A stretch of 53,729 bases of DNA. Source: Fidelibacterota bacterium. GTDB taxonomy: Bacteria > Fidelibacterota > Marinisomatia > Marinisomatales > UBA1611. Every line of letters begins with the position of its first letter. Position 1 is the first letter of the stretch. The position numbers were made by a program, and so were the translations under genes. The stretch spans positions 9,886-63,614 of the forward strand of contig PBFM01000009.1 of assembly GCA_002718655.1 (NCBI GenBank). The letters run 5' to 3'. The notes under the pieces are model-generated. The model ran no database searches and was not told where the DNA came from. It saw nothing but the letters and a program-made list of their open reading frames with translations. Positions 27,927 through 37,834 of this stretch are shown in pieces.

Positions 27927-28976
27927 TTATGAGTAACCGATATCCAACTTTAAAAATAGTACTACCCCAAGAATGATTGTAAGGAGAAATATAATATTTG
28001 CTGCAATAATGGACAAATTTAAGCACAAATATCCGACCATACTCATTATTAAAGATATACCGTGAAGTGCTAGAACTGAATGGTGAATAGGCAGACCTTT
28101 TGCAGATAGTCTATGATATGTATGATCCTGAGCGGCTTGATGTATTTTTTTCCCTCTTCTTATCCTAGAAAACACTACAAGCCCAAGGTCAAATAAAGGG
28201 ACATAGAATATCATTATCGGTACGAACCAAGTTGATGATTGAATTCCAGTTGTGGGGTCATAAATAATTGCTACTGCCCCAAGAAGAAATCCAAGAGTTT
28301 GAGCACCTGAATCACCTAAAAAAAGTTTGGCAGGATAGGAATTAAAAAAGTATAGGCCTATACATATCCCCAACAGAACTGCACAAAAGTAAATTATTGA
28401 CACCTGCCCGTTGGTGAGGGTTATTATAAGAAAAAATGCGGTTGACAACCCGCTCAATCCAACAGATAAACCATCAGAACTATCTATAAAATTAAATGCA
28501 TTCGTTAATGCTATTAACCATAGAAAAGTAATTACAATATTGAGCCAAAAATCTAACTCAGATCCAGTTCTGTAAATGAATTCAGGTGAATCAAATATGC
28601 TAACTTGAACGCCCATTGAAATTAACAGTGTTGCTGCACATAACTGTCCTGAAAGCTTCTTCAATGGCGAAAGATTGAAATAATCGTCAATTAAACCAAA
28701 AAGTCCAATTATTAGCGATGAAAGCAATATTGGACCAATCTCAGAATCCTTCCACAAACCAGTAGCTAGCATCATAATTATCATCGTATCAATTAAAATT
28801 AAACCACCTGTTAATGGAATGGGGTCTTCATGCTTCTTATGTGCGGCACTTCCTGGAATATCCATCAAACCAATCTTGGGTGCAATTTTAATACTAATGA
28901 ATGCTAGGATTGAAGAAATGACTATACTTCCAAGCAATAGGATCATCATATTTTCCATATGGGCAACTTGAATCAT
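27927..28976 (-). CDS. WecA/TagO-like polyprenyl-phosphate sugar-1-P transferase
   Basis: 349 residues with about ten membrane segments. It likely moves a HexNAc-1-phosphate from UDP-sugar to undecaprenyl phosphate, starting O-antigen or other surface glycan synthesis. Seen are GLIDDYFNLSP (Mg-binding Asp pair), NAFNFIDSSDGLS, KLFLGDSGAQTLGFLLG and the cytoplasmic HQAAQDHTYHRL loop with its two His. The usual NxxNxxDGxDGL motif has Ser in place of the first Gly. The ATG directly abuts the upstream TAA; ATGs at codons 7 and 10 are alternatives. A glycosyltransferase operon follows this role. Confidence 0.9.
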   Translation of the reverse strand: MIQVAHMENMMILLLGSIVISSILAFISIKIAPKIGLMDIPGSAAHKKHEDPIPLTGGLILIDTMIIMMLATGLWKDSEIGPILLSSLIIGLFGLIDDYFNLSPLKKLSGQLCAATLLISMGVQVSIFDSPEFIYRTGSELDFWLNIVITFLWLIALTNAFNFIDSSDGLSVGLSGLSTAFFLIITLTNGQVSIIYFCAVLLGICIGLYFFNSYPAKLFLGDSGAQTLGFLLGAVAIIYDPTTGIQSSTWFVPIMIFYVPLFDLGLVVFSRIRRGKKIHQAAQDHTYHRLSAKGLPIHHSVLALHGISLIMSMVGYLCLNLSIIAANIIFLLTIILGVVLFLKLDIGYS

Positions 28977-29840
28977 TTATATAGAAATTAGTTTCTTGAA
29001 TTCTGAAAAGATAAGTTTAATTACCATTATAGCTAAATATACCGTATTGAAAACCATACCATGCTCTTTTGAAAAATGTTTGAAATAGAATCTTACATAT
29101 GACCTGTGCCATTCAAAAATGGCTTTAAATGGTACCGAGTTTGATCCTCCCATACCACCGTGATGCTTTACCACTGCTTGTGGATAATAATAAACTTTCC
29201 ATCCATGTTCCATTGCCCTTATGCAATAGTCAGAATCTTCTTGATAGGCAAAGAATCTTTCATCAAAATAACCTATTTCTTCTATAACTTTTCTTTTGAT
29301 AATCATACATGATCCTGACACACCACTTACTTCATTAATTTCATTCTCATCTAGATGATTTAAATGATATCCAGTGAAGTGCTTGTTTGATGGAAAGACC
29401 TCTGACAAACCTAAGAAATATGAAAAAACGGCCTTCGGTCTAGCTAAACCTCTTCTGCAAGATTTTTGAAAATTGCCATTTATATTAACAACCTTTGGAC
29501 CAATAATTCCTATATCTCTTCTGTTACTAATATATTTTATTAATTGATATATTGAATGATCAGAAAGAATCGTATCTGGATTTAATATGGCTAAATAGTT
29601 GCCTCTACTTACCTTTAACAGCTGATTTATCGCTTTAGTATAACCGATGTTTCTCGTATTTTTTATTAACTTGATAGAAGAATAATGCATGCTAATCAAA
29701 TCTAGTGAGCCATCTATTGAATTATTGTCTGCTATATTAATTTCGTATGACATTCCTTTAATTGAATCAGAAATCGAACTTATACAATTTTGGATATGTA
29801 ACTTTGAATTTAGATTAACAATGCAAAATGAAACGTCCAT
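28977..29840 (-). CDS. Family 2 glycosyltransferase, rhamnosyltransferase-like
   Basis: 287 residues. A GT-A fold with FCIVNLNS at the start, ADNNSIDGS (nucleotide binding), LNPDTIL (the DxD-like metal site) and ERFFAYQEDSDYCIRAMEHGW with the general base Asp. A C-terminal amphipathic or membrane-close segment is present. The layout is that of WbbL-type rhamnosyltransferases; with rfbD two genes away, dTDP-rhamnose is a plausible donor (inference). No ribosome site is seen. Confidence 0.88.
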   Translation of the reverse strand: MDVSFCIVNLNSKLHIQNCISSISDSIKGMSYEINIADNNSIDGSLDLISMHYSSIKLIKNTRNIGYTKAINQLLKVSRGNYLAILNPDTILSDHSIYQLIKYISNRRDIGIIGPKVVNINGNFQKSCRRGLARPKAVFSYFLGLSEVFPSNKHFTGYHLNHLDENEINEVSGVSGSCMIIKRKVIEEIGYFDERFFAYQEDSDYCIRAMEHGWKVYYYPQAVVKHHGGMGGSNSVPFKAIFEWHRSYVRFYFKHFSKEHGMVFNTVYLAIMVIKLIFSEFKKLISI

Positions 29841-29849
29841 GTTTAATTA

Positions 29850-30563
29850 CTAAAGCCACCTGAATAATTTCCAAATACGCAGCCGCCATACCATCCATAT
29901 TGCTTCATACATTATTTTGGTAGACATTTTTGATTCCCCTATGGTTCTATCTACAAAAATAATTGGCTCTTCAATAATTTTCGCCCCTAATCTCCACGCC
30001 CTGAAATTCATTTCAATTTGAAAACTATATCCTTGTGATTTAATGCGACTAAATTCAATTTTCTTCAATAAAGATTTTTTCCAAGCTTTAAACCCTCCAG
30101 TTCCATCATTGATTGGCATACCCGTTATTAATCGAGAATACATATTAGCACCATAGCTAAGGATTAGTCTTCTAATTGGCCAGTTTACAACGCTTACTCC
30201 TTGGATATACCTGCTACCAATGACTAAATCGTTATTCAATAGACCTGATACTAATTTAGGAATATCATTTGGATTATGAGAAAGATCAGCATCCATTTGG
30301 ACTATAGCGTCATAGTCCCTATCTAATGCCCATTTAAAACCAAATAAATAAGCTGTCCCCAAACCTAATTTTTGAGGACGCTCTACAAGATGTATATTAT
30401 CATTTTTTGATTGTAATTCTTTTATTTTATTGGCTGTACCATCTGGAGAATTATCATCAATTAAAAGCAAATGAAAATTTGAATCTACAGAAAATAATTG
30501 CTCGATTAGACTTTCAATATTCTTTAATTCATTATAGGTAGGCGATATGATTAGTGTCTTCAT
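29850..30563 (-). CDS. Polyprenyl-phosphate mannose synthase-like GT2
   Basis: 237 residues, the size of soluble DPM1-type enzymes that make polyprenyl-phosphate sugars from GDP-mannose or similar donors. Motifs are SPTYNELKNIESLI, LLIDDNSPDGTA, VQMDADLSHNP, GSRYIQG and INDGTGGFKAW. The catalytic core is complete but there is no C-terminal membrane anchor. The start overlaps the rfbD stop by 4 nt (ATGA). Confidence 0.9.
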   Translation of the reverse strand: MKTLIISPTYNELKNIESLIEQLFSVDSNFHLLLIDDNSPDGTANKIKELQSKNDNIHLVERPQKLGLGTAYLFGFKWALDRDYDAIVQMDADLSHNPNDIPKLVSGLLNNDLVIGSRYIQGVSVVNWPIRRLILSYGANMYSRLITGMPINDGTGGFKAWKKSLLKKIEFSRIKSQGYSFQIEMNFRAWRLGAKIIEEPIIFVDRTIGESKMSTKIMYEAIWMVWRLRIWKLFRWL

Positions 30564-31423
30564 TCTTTTTCATTATAGATTTTATTTAAACAATCATCTA
30601 ATGTTGGTGGAATTACATTTAGAACTTCTTCAATTTTTTGAGTTTTTAGTCCAGAATGGAGCGGTCTTAGAGCTAATTGATTTAATTCACTTGTTGTGAT
30701 AGGTTCAATTAGGGATAAATCAAGAGAGAATTTTTCTGCGATTATTTTCGCAAACTCATACCTACTGATATGATCAGAATCGCCCCAATGAAAGACACCA
30801 TCTAGTTTTTTTGAAATACACAATTCTATTATGTCTGCCATAGATCTAGTCCATGTCGGATTATTAATTTGATCATTAACTACCTTAATTTTAGTGTTTG
30901 ATGTGAGTGATTTTAACACCCAGGAAAGAAAACTTGCATCAGCATTTTGCTCATTATCATAGAGAACATTCCCTCTAAGAACAAGGTGTTTGGGATTATT
31001 ATCAAGGAGTATGCGTTCTGATGCTAACTTTGTTTTACCATAAACTGAAAGAGGTGATGCAGCATCATTCTCACTATAAGGTCCATCATTTCCATCAAAA
31101 ACATAATCAGTAGATAAATGGATGATTCTACCGCTAAACGAATCACAAAGGTTCATTAAACCACCAATGTTTACTTCTTTTGATAACTCAGGATATTTCT
31201 CACAATAATCAACATTTGTTATCGCTGCTAGATTAATAATTATATCAGGTTTAGTAGCTTTGATAACTTCTTTTACCATAACTGGATTTTGAATGTCCAA
31301 TGTTATACCTAAATTATTTTTTGGAACTATTTTTCCTGTTCTAATCACTTCATAATCTTTATTTAGAATACTGCTAAGTGAAGTACCTAATTGGCCAAAT
31401 GCACCTGTAATTAAAACTCTCAT
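30560..31423 (-). CDS. rfbD: dTDP-4-dehydrorhamnose reductase
   Basis: 287 residues. Reduces dTDP-4-keto-L-rhamnose to dTDP-L-rhamnose with NADPH. An extended SDR with N-terminal LITGAFGQLG, NLAAITNVDYCE, STDYVFDG, the catalytic YGKTK and a C-terminal RPLHSGL, which is typical of RmlD. rfbA, rfbB and rfbC are not in the window. It overlaps the downstream and upstream genes by 4 nt each. Confidence 0.93.
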   Translation of the reverse strand: MRVLITGAFGQLGTSLSSILNKDYEVIRTGKIVPKNNLGITLDIQNPVMVKEVIKATKPDIIINLAAITNVDYCEKYPELSKEVNIGGLMNLCDSFSGRIIHLSTDYVFDGNDGPYSENDAASPLSVYGKTKLASERILLDNNPKHLVLRGNVLYDNEQNADASFLSWVLKSLTSNTKIKVVNDQINNPTWTRSMADIIELCISKKLDGVFHWGDSDHISRYEFAKIIAEKFSLDLSLIEPITTSELNQLALRPLHSGLKTQKIEEVLNVIPPTLDDCLNKIYNEKE

Positions 31424-32457
31424 TTATCAATTATTTTAAATGTTTTGATTATCATATCCATTTGTCTCATAAAAATAGATTTATCTTTCCCCGGATGATG
31501 GATCAAGTAATTCAAATGGTATGTTTTATCATTTTTATCATCATAGAACATATAAGATTTAAAAGGACCACCTTTGGAATCCTTCAAATCAATTGTCTCC
31601 CATATTCCTTGTGCTCTCCAAGCCAAGCCACTTTTAAGTTCAGTTTTATCAAGTTTAAATTTGTAATTATTTATCCTAACTGTACCATAATTTACCTGCA
31701 TCCAATTCCAAATATGATTTCCAGCAGAAAGTTCATCATTTACTAAATTACCACTTTCCCATCCTATGCCAATCCATTGAAATGGCATCTCCTTGCCTAG
31801 CCAGACAAAATTTGAATCTTGTTTAATTTTAATAATTTCCCAGCCCCATGGTACTCTAATATCCCATCCAAATTTTTCGATTAGAGAATCTTGAATAGAT
31901 TCATTCATATGATCATTGAAAAGAAAAGGATGTTGTCTTTTAATGAAATGTTCTCTAAATAATTTTCTTATACCATTTCTCTTTTCATCAATAGTTGGTA
32001 TTAATTGTTCAATAGAGTTTGCATTAATTATCATGAATAATTGTTTTTTGGCATAGATATTTTGGCTTATAAGTACTGGATTAGAAACTCTCATTGAATT
32101 AAAATCCTTCTCTGGAAGCAACTTTCTAATTAACCTATATCCAGAACTGTTAGTCTCTTCATCTATCGTCGCAACAACAACCTGCGATTGAGATTTTAAT
32201 TCTGAAAAAGTTTCCGGTGCAGAAAACTTCAAATGATAAAATGGTTCCGGTTCTGGTGTGTATAATGTATCAATAAAAATTTCTTTCAAGTATTGTTGGA
32301 TATGTGCTTTATCAATCTCTGAACAAATTACTCGTATTTCATTATCAGCACCTAATGCATCCCTTTTGTTTTCACAACTGTTAAAGAAAACTAAACAAAT
32401 TATGGTAACAAACCAATTGTAAGCTACTTTAATTAAGTTATGGTTTTCATTTTTCAT
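31420..32457 (-). CDS. DUF4837-family lipoprotein
   Basis: 345 residues from the ATG at 32457, which gives a 4-nt ATGA overlap with the upstream gene; an in-frame ATG at 32472 would add five residues. The lipobox is FFNSC (Cys28). Family-like segments are SEIDKAHIQQYLKEIF, QVVVATIDEETN, NIYAKKQLFMIINA, FGWDIRVPWGWEI and a W-rich centre ending YLIHHPGKDKSIFMRQMD. The family is known mainly from Bacteroidetes and has no assigned function. Its place after two outer-membrane barrel genes suggests an accessory role there (inference). Confidence 0.8.
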   Translation of the reverse strand: MKNENHNLIKVAYNWFVTIICLVFFNSCENKRDALGADNEIRVICSEIDKAHIQQYLKEIFIDTLYTPEPEPFYHLKFSAPETFSELKSQSQVVVATIDEETNSSGYRLIRKLLPEKDFNSMRVSNPVLISQNIYAKKQLFMIINANSIEQLIPTIDEKRNGIRKLFREHFIKRQHPFLFNDHMNESIQDSLIEKFGWDIRVPWGWEIIKIKQDSNFVWLGKEMPFQWIGIGWESGNLVNDELSAGNHIWNWMQVNYGTVRINNYKFKLDKTELKSGLAWRAQGIWETIDLKDSKGGPFKSYMFYDDKNDKTYHLNYLIHHPGKDKSIFMRQMDMIIKTFKIIDK

Positions 32458-33794
32458 AATAACGATATCCATTCAAAATGGATTTTCCCATTATTCAAGT
32501 TAAAATCAGATAAGCCATACTCTAATTTTATTATTGTATCTTTTCGAATTTGCTTTAAGCCAAATCCGTAACCTATCCAATTATTCTTCAATAGATTCAA
32601 TCTATCAGAACCCAAATCAAAAAATAATGTTGTTTGAAATGTATCATTGGGACGATAGCCTAACTCAAATGTTAAAATTTGATAATGTGGTGATGAGAAT
32701 TCCTTTTCATCATATCCTCTTAAACTTGATGAGCCACCAAAAAGAAAATATCTACTTTTTGGTACAACATTTTTATGATAATCTATCCCCCTACTAATAA
32801 ATTGAAATTCATAATGTGTTTTTTTTGTAAAAGAGTAATATTTATTTAACAATAAATTCCATTCCAAGTAGTATAGATTCTCATCTAACCCTATATCCAA
32901 AATTGTATGGAATGAAAAACCACTATTTGGAAAAAGTCTATCATTGATGAAGTTATTTTTTAATGAAAGCGAAAAGGCTTTGTATTCAACATTATAAAAA
33001 CCATAAGAAAAACCTTTTTGAGTTGCATTTGTTCTGCCCAAAACATAACCAATTCCGATATTTTTTAAAATTTGATTATAACTATTCACAGCTATCCTAC
33101 TTTCATAAAATGTATAAAGCCCATTAAAAATCTCATAATGATAATTAAAATTAATCCCTGTATCCCACCCAAGAGGATGAGGAACCTCAGTATTTATCTT
33201 GAAAACTTGGGATAAAGAATCTAAGCGTCTCCAATAAATATCTAAATGTTCAGCATGCATAAAATAATTTTCCAATTTTAGGTTTATCTCCCCATTAAAA
33301 TTCCATTTATTTTGATATCTATTTATACCAACAACTCCAGAAAAATGGCTTTCAAAATTAGGTTCAAAGGATAAAAGCGCACATAATATCTCATTACTTA
33401 CCAATCCTAATTCTAAATTTGGCTCTTTATTTATAAAATAATAGCGTGACTTAACATTAGCACTAGCATTCATAATACCGGAACCAAGAATAGTTTTTTT
33501 AAATGGTGAAAATATTTGATTTAATACTATATCGTGAATTTGTTTTTTATCTAGGAAAATAAGTGAATCAATTTTCTTTTTTGTATCAATCACATCGTAT
33601 GTTGAACTTTTATTATCTAATTGAAATGACTTTAAGATAAACTGTTTGGTTAAACTCGAATTATCGGCCAAATATTCATTGAGGTTATTCAAAATTGTAT
33701 CTTTATTAATTGAATGAAATTTTATTTCCCCATTTTGTGCAAGGAGCATTGATGAGAGTACTAAGATATATTTAAAAATATCCACGGACTTCAC
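32454..33794 (-). CDS. Omp85-superfamily outer-membrane beta-barrel protein
   Basis: 446 residues with a signal peptide (1-19). From about residue 115 the sequence is alternating beta-strands. The SSSLRGYDEKEF segment is the LRGY motif of the Omp85 L6 loop, followed by LTFELGYRPND and FFDLGSDR strands as in BamA/FhaC barrels. The N-terminal ~90 residues show no convincing POTRA repeat, and the protein is about half the length of BamA. It overlaps its upstream partner by 23 nt and its downstream partner by 4 nt. It may insert or export the neighbouring products (inference). Confidence 0.8.
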   Translation of the reverse strand: MKSVDIFKYILVLSSMLLAQNGEIKFHSINKDTILNNLNEYLADNSSLTKQFILKSFQLDNKSSTYDVIDTKKKIDSLIFLDKKQIHDIVLNQIFSPFKKTILGSGIMNASANVKSRYYFINKEPNLELGLVSNEILCALLSFEPNFESHFSGVVGINRYQNKWNFNGEINLKLENYFMHAEHLDIYWRRLDSLSQVFKINTEVPHPLGWDTGINFNYHYEIFNGLYTFYESRIAVNSYNQILKNIGIGYVLGRTNATQKGFSYGFYNVEYKAFSLSLKNNFINDRLFPNSGFSFHTILDIGLDENLYYLEWNLLLNKYYSFTKKTHYEFQFISRGIDYHKNVVPKSRYFLFGGSSSLRGYDEKEFSSPHYQILTFELGYRPNDTFQTTLFFDLGSDRLNLLKNNWIGYGFGLKQIRKDTIIKLEYGLSDFNLNNGKIHFEWISLL

Positions 33795-36700
33795 CCTGAA
33801 AGGTTATGAAATTATCGTATCTTGAATTATCAATCATATTCACCGATAAGATGATTGAAATGGTTTGATTGATGTAAAATTGGGTATTTGAATTTATTTT
33901 CATAGATAACCCTATAGGATTTCCTTCAAATGCCTCAGGAGGTAAGTAAGAAAGATTATTTTGTTCCTCCACATTAACTAATTTCACTTCTGTTTGTAAT
34001 CTTCCATTTCCTTTGAACATATAATTTATTAATCCACTAACGCCATATGCTTTCCCAGAAAAATTTTGCCCTTGCTGAGTTCCAACTTCTGAACCAAAAA
34101 TAAACCCCACATCAACATTGAAAGCGCTGCTTAGCCTCGATTGGATTTGTAATTCATTCCAGGAACCTAATGATGATCGGTTACGTTGTTCAGAAATAGT
34201 TGATTCGATTGAATAAGACTTTAAAACACCACGATTATTAATTGATGAAATTTTTGAAAAAGATCGATGAAGCTCTAAACCAATCTCATTACTGCGATTA
34301 TAATCATTTCCTCTTGGATCCATTCCATTAAGATTTTTATAATATTCTAACCAAAGCAATATTCTTTTTTTTCCATATCTCATAAATTCATATCTATTGA
34401 ACATATAAGAACGATAAATAAGGCTATCATTGATACTAGGGTTGAATAGATTATTTATTGTAAAATTTTCTCCTCTAAATTCTTGTTTTGCATTGGAACG
34501 AATAATAAAGTTAGACTTTCTTTTCATTCCGCTAAATTCATATGTTACATCTTGAGAGCCTTGAAATACAGAATTGGGTTTTCTAGAACCTGTAAAAATT
34601 GTGTAAGCAACAAAAGCACCATTGGGGTCAGGAATATATGTATTGAAAATATTATCATATCGATACTGCCCCAATCCATAGCCCACAGAATCATATACTG
34701 TCGTCCTTTGCTTTATGAGTGTTTGTTCTTGTTTAAATTTAACTTGCCATCTTAATGGCTTGTTTTTTAACGATCTTCTAAACTCGATATCAAATAGTGA
34801 GTAATTGAAATTATCTCCCTGAGCCTTGTTTTTTATTCTCTTTTTATATATTATTTTTTGACGTACACCTGCTGGTAAGACCGTTCTATATTGAAAATAT
34901 GCAAGATAATCTTGATAATTACTATGAATAAGTTCAATGCCATTTAATGATTTATCTACACGATAATCAAAACCTGTAACTATTTTTGTACTATTTTTAT
35001 GAATACTTAAGCCAACGCCACTTTTCCAAAACAAATTTCTTGTAGAATCATTTTCCGATAAAAAACTAACAAATGGGGAGAAAATCCCATATGGAATATT
35101 CAATTTTGCTTCTGATCTAGTAAAATATGTGTCTTGACCTTTAACATATATAAAATCATAATACGAATTTTTTAAAATATTATTTGATAATTCTTGTTTA
35201 AAAATCAACCTAGTATTCTTATTTCCCATATTATATAATCGGGAAAATTCTAAAGAAGAACTTCCTATTTTATTTACAGAAAATTCTGATTGTAGCGTTA
35301 GTTCATCTAGACCATTAATTACTGATGAATCAAGATTCCAAAATCTTGTATGTCGAACATCATTTTCATGTCCCATTGAATTATAATCAATGCTTCTTTT
35401 ACTATTTTTTAAATTTATACTAAATGAACCTATACCTAATTTCAATGAATCAAAACCGATACCATAAGAATAAGAAACACCAAGCTTATTTTTCCCATTA
35501 TATAATCTATTTTCGTTATAGGAAGAAGCAGATAAATTTCCTTTGAATTGAATATTATCATTAATCTTGTAATCATAATCGATATATCCTAATTGATGCC
35601 CAGTCGGTGGATAAATAATTTTATAAGGGCTGTATAAGTCTAGTATATTATCTTTATTTTCTTGTTTAACAGCTTCATAATAAACTCTATTATTACTAGA
35701 GATTTTACGCTGGTAATTACCATTTAAATCATATTGAAAAACTACATCAAATCGATTTTCTTCATTACTATTAGTAAAAAGTGGGTCATAAATGTAAAAC
35801 CCATTCTCAAAATAATACTCACCTAATGGATTTTTTGTAGATGTCGATATTTGGATAGGACCTTTTTCATTTAAACTGAGAGAATCAAATATGATTTCAC
35901 TCATGTCATCAGTATAATATCTATCATCTTCATTATAGAATCCAATTTCTAATGTACGAGAATCACCATATATCTTTTTTATATTCCCTCCTGAGAAACC
36001 TTTTTGATAGCCATAATCAGAATATTGATATTCAAATACTAAATCAGAATCAAAATCAATTAAAATAATAGGATTGAAAGTCACTTCAGCTGTAGAATAA
36101 TCAATGATATAATCATAATTCAAGCCTCTAGTTAGCTTTTTTCCATTATGCCATACCTTTTCTGTATCTGCCAGAATAATTATATCACTATTCCCATTAT
36201 TTCCAATTAATTGATATGGGCCTTGGTCGCCATCACGTCCTTTAATTTCAAGATATCTAAAATCCCCTCTGGAATTGGCGTAAATTGAAGAACCTTGCAG
36301 TTCACCGAAATTAAATTCATTTTTTATTCCGACTAATTTTCTATTTATATTATAATGCTCATAAAAAATATCACCAACGTCGAAATCAAAATTGTTGTGC
36401 ATAATCTTAAGGTAAACATTATCTAGTTCATCTAACTCACGCGTTGAACCATCTGGCTGAATTGGAAAATCCTGGTCATTCAGGATACCACTTATAGCAA
36501 TATCTTTTGATATTTTCCCATTAATTTGCATTTGAAGACCACCAGAAAAATTTGCCCCACCCATCGGCGAAATATTTATATTTCTATATATACTACCGTT
36601 TGAAATAACACTATTAACTTTTTCATTTTCTGATAGTCTATTTTGTGAATTTATTAAATTATTTTTCTCCTTTATGAGATTAAGTTTCGGTAGAGTTTTC

Positions 36701-37002
36701 CATTTTGGTCCAACTATTATCGGCAGACCAGAAGTTAAATAATCGTATTTTATGATTAATCTTTGTGACATAATGGTGTCTGGTAATAATAATTGACCAT
36801 TTATTGGAAATACCTTTATTGATTTGATTAAAACTTCCCCACCGTTTATAATTAAAGAAGATTCATCTATGAATTTATTTTTTAATTGGACAATAGATGA
36901 ATTACTTTCATAGTAAACAGTGTCAATAGCACTTGATACTTGAGGATAAATTTTTATAAAAAAAATACTGAAAAATGCTAAAAACCGTAAATTATTTAAC
37001 AT
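33772..37002 (-). CDS. Large outer-membrane beta-barrel protein, unknown family
   Basis: 1,076 residues from the ATG at 37002; a start at 37062 is open but would overlap the previous gene by 71 nt and bury the signal peptide (MLNNLRFLAFFSIFF). The N-terminal ~130 residues look like a plug or Ig domain. Residues about 140-360 hold SPMGGANFSGGLQMQINGK, GDIFYEH, RYLEIKGRDGDQGPYQL, VWHNGKKLTRGLNYDYIIDY and EVTFNP. The rest is long alternating strands ending in FQGEVRGYF, with the terminal Phe of an outer-membrane beta-signal. It lacks the motifs I would expect of SprA. Function is unknown. Confidence 0.75.
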   Translation of the reverse strand: MLNNLRFLAFFSIFFIKIYPQVSSAIDTVYYESNSSIVQLKNKFIDESSLIINGGEVLIKSIKVFPINGQLLLPDTIMSQRLIIKYDYLTSGLPIIVGPKWKTLPKLNLIKEKNNLINSQNRLSENEKVNSVISNGSIYRNINISPMGGANFSGGLQMQINGKISKDIAISGILNDQDFPIQPDGSTRELDELDNVYLKIMHNNFDFDVGDIFYEHYNINRKLVGIKNEFNFGELQGSSIYANSRGDFRYLEIKGRDGDQGPYQLIGNNGNSDIIILADTEKVWHNGKKLTRGLNYDYIIDYSTAEVTFNPIILIDFDSDLVFEYQYSDYGYQKGFSGGNIKKIYGDSRTLEIGFYNEDDRYYTDDMSEIIFDSLSLNEKGPIQISTSTKNPLGEYYFENGFYIYDPLFTNSNEENRFDVVFQYDLNGNYQRKISSNNRVYYEAVKQENKDNILDLYSPYKIIYPPTGHQLGYIDYDYKINDNIQFKGNLSASSYNENRLYNGKNKLGVSYSYGIGFDSLKLGIGSFSINLKNSKRSIDYNSMGHENDVRHTRFWNLDSSVINGLDELTLQSEFSVNKIGSSSLEFSRLYNMGNKNTRLIFKQELSNNILKNSYYDFIYVKGQDTYFTRSEAKLNIPYGIFSPFVSFLSENDSTRNLFWKSGVGLSIHKNSTKIVTGFDYRVDKSLNGIELIHSNYQDYLAYFQYRTVLPAGVRQKIIYKKRIKNKAQGDNFNYSLFDIEFRRSLKNKPLRWQVKFKQEQTLIKQRTTVYDSVGYGLGQYRYDNIFNTYIPDPNGAFVAYTIFTGSRKPNSVFQGSQDVTYEFSGMKRKSNFIIRSNAKQEFRGENFTINNLFNPSINDSLIYRSYMFNRYEFMRYGKKRILLWLEYYKNLNGMDPRGNDYNRSNEIGLELHRSFSKISSINNRGVLKSYSIESTISEQRNRSSLGSWNELQIQSRLSSAFNVDVGFIFGSEVGTQQGQNFSGKAYGVSGLINYMFKGNGRLQTEVKLVNVEEQNNLSYLPPEAFEGNPIGLSMKINSNTQFYINQTISIILSVNMIDNSRYDNFITFQGEVRGYF

Positions 37003-37834
37003 CAAATACGAGTAAATGATCTTTTGATAAAACTGCAACTGCTTTATTTTTAGACTGAGCATCTAATACAGGTACGCTTGTTTTAGGTACAAAAAATCTT
37101 GTTGAATCCATTACTGAATAAATATTCCCTCTGCTGTTAAGTATCAACCAATTATCTTTCAATGAGACTAAAAATTCAGCATCTTCAAAGTCAAAATTTA
37201 AACTCATTTTTAATTGGCCATTTCTCCTGAAAACAAGTAAGGTATTATTTGAACATAGAATTGCCAATTCCCCAAAATAATTAGTAGCAAAATCCTGGAC
37301 ATAGGCATTAGAAAAATCCTCCTTTGAGATATCAATAAATGGTATTTTATTAACATTCATCTGGTCAAATGAATAAATGCCATTATAAGTCTTCGAATAA
37401 AGATACATTCTCCCCCAAATATCTATGGTACCCATATCTGGATATAATTTAGGAAATATAGCGACCTTCTGTATTTGGTTTAGTCTGTAGTTTAAGAATA
37501 TAATCTCATTTTCCAGCCGATCAATCAAACGTACACCTTCCGGAGACAAACCCATCCAAACTAAATCACCAAATACTGAATATTCCGTATCAAGTCCACT
37601 TGAAAAAGTCAAATTGCCATCAGGACCTAGTTCAAACAAAACTCCTTTTTGAACATCCAGTAATAAAAAGTTATCAGCTATAGACCAATTAAATTTGGTT
37701 GGTTGTATTCCAAGATTAGAGATTTTATCTGGAAGAAGGCGATGCTCTATGATTCTAATTTTATCTTTTTGGCCTGGAAGTAGGTAAAATAAAAATGGAA
37801 TTATAACTAACCAGTTAGATGGATTCTTTTTCAC
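36992..37834 (-). CDS. Secreted beta-propeller-like protein of unknown function
   Basis: 280 residues with a signal peptide (about 1-21, IIPFLFYLLPGQ). Repeating short strands of the form FLLLDVQKGVLFELGPDGNL, GVRLIDRLENEIIFL, GRMYLYSKTYNGIYSFD, LAILCSNNTLLVFRRNGQL and NWLILNSRGNIYSV look like the blades of an NHL or six-bladed propeller. No catalytic residues are recognisable. It overlaps the lgt end by 20 nt and the large barrel start by 11 nt, so all are probably translated together. Confidence 0.75.
   Translation of the reverse strand: MKKNPSNWLVIIPFLFYLLPGQKDKIRIIEHRLLPDKISNLGIQPTKFNWSIADNFLLLDVQKGVLFELGPDGNLTFSSGLDTEYSVFGDLVWMGLSPEGVRLIDRLENEIIFLNYRLNQIQKVAIFPKLYPDMGTIDIWGRMYLYSKTYNGIYSFDQMNVNKIPFIDISKEDFSNAYVQDFATNYFGELAILCSNNTLLVFRRNGQLKMSLNFDFEDAEFLVSLKDNWLILNSRGNIYSVMDSTRFFVPKTSVPVLDAQSKNKAVAVLSKDHLLVFDVK

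Noticed and set aside
33772-37002. Identification of the large barrel as SprA, the T9SS translocon
   Set aside because: It is less than half the SprA length and lacks the SprA motifs I would expect.
37003-37062. Upstream ATG at 37062 for the large barrel protein
   Set aside because: It gives a 71-nt overlap and hides the signal peptide; the ATG at 37002 overlaps by only 11 nt.
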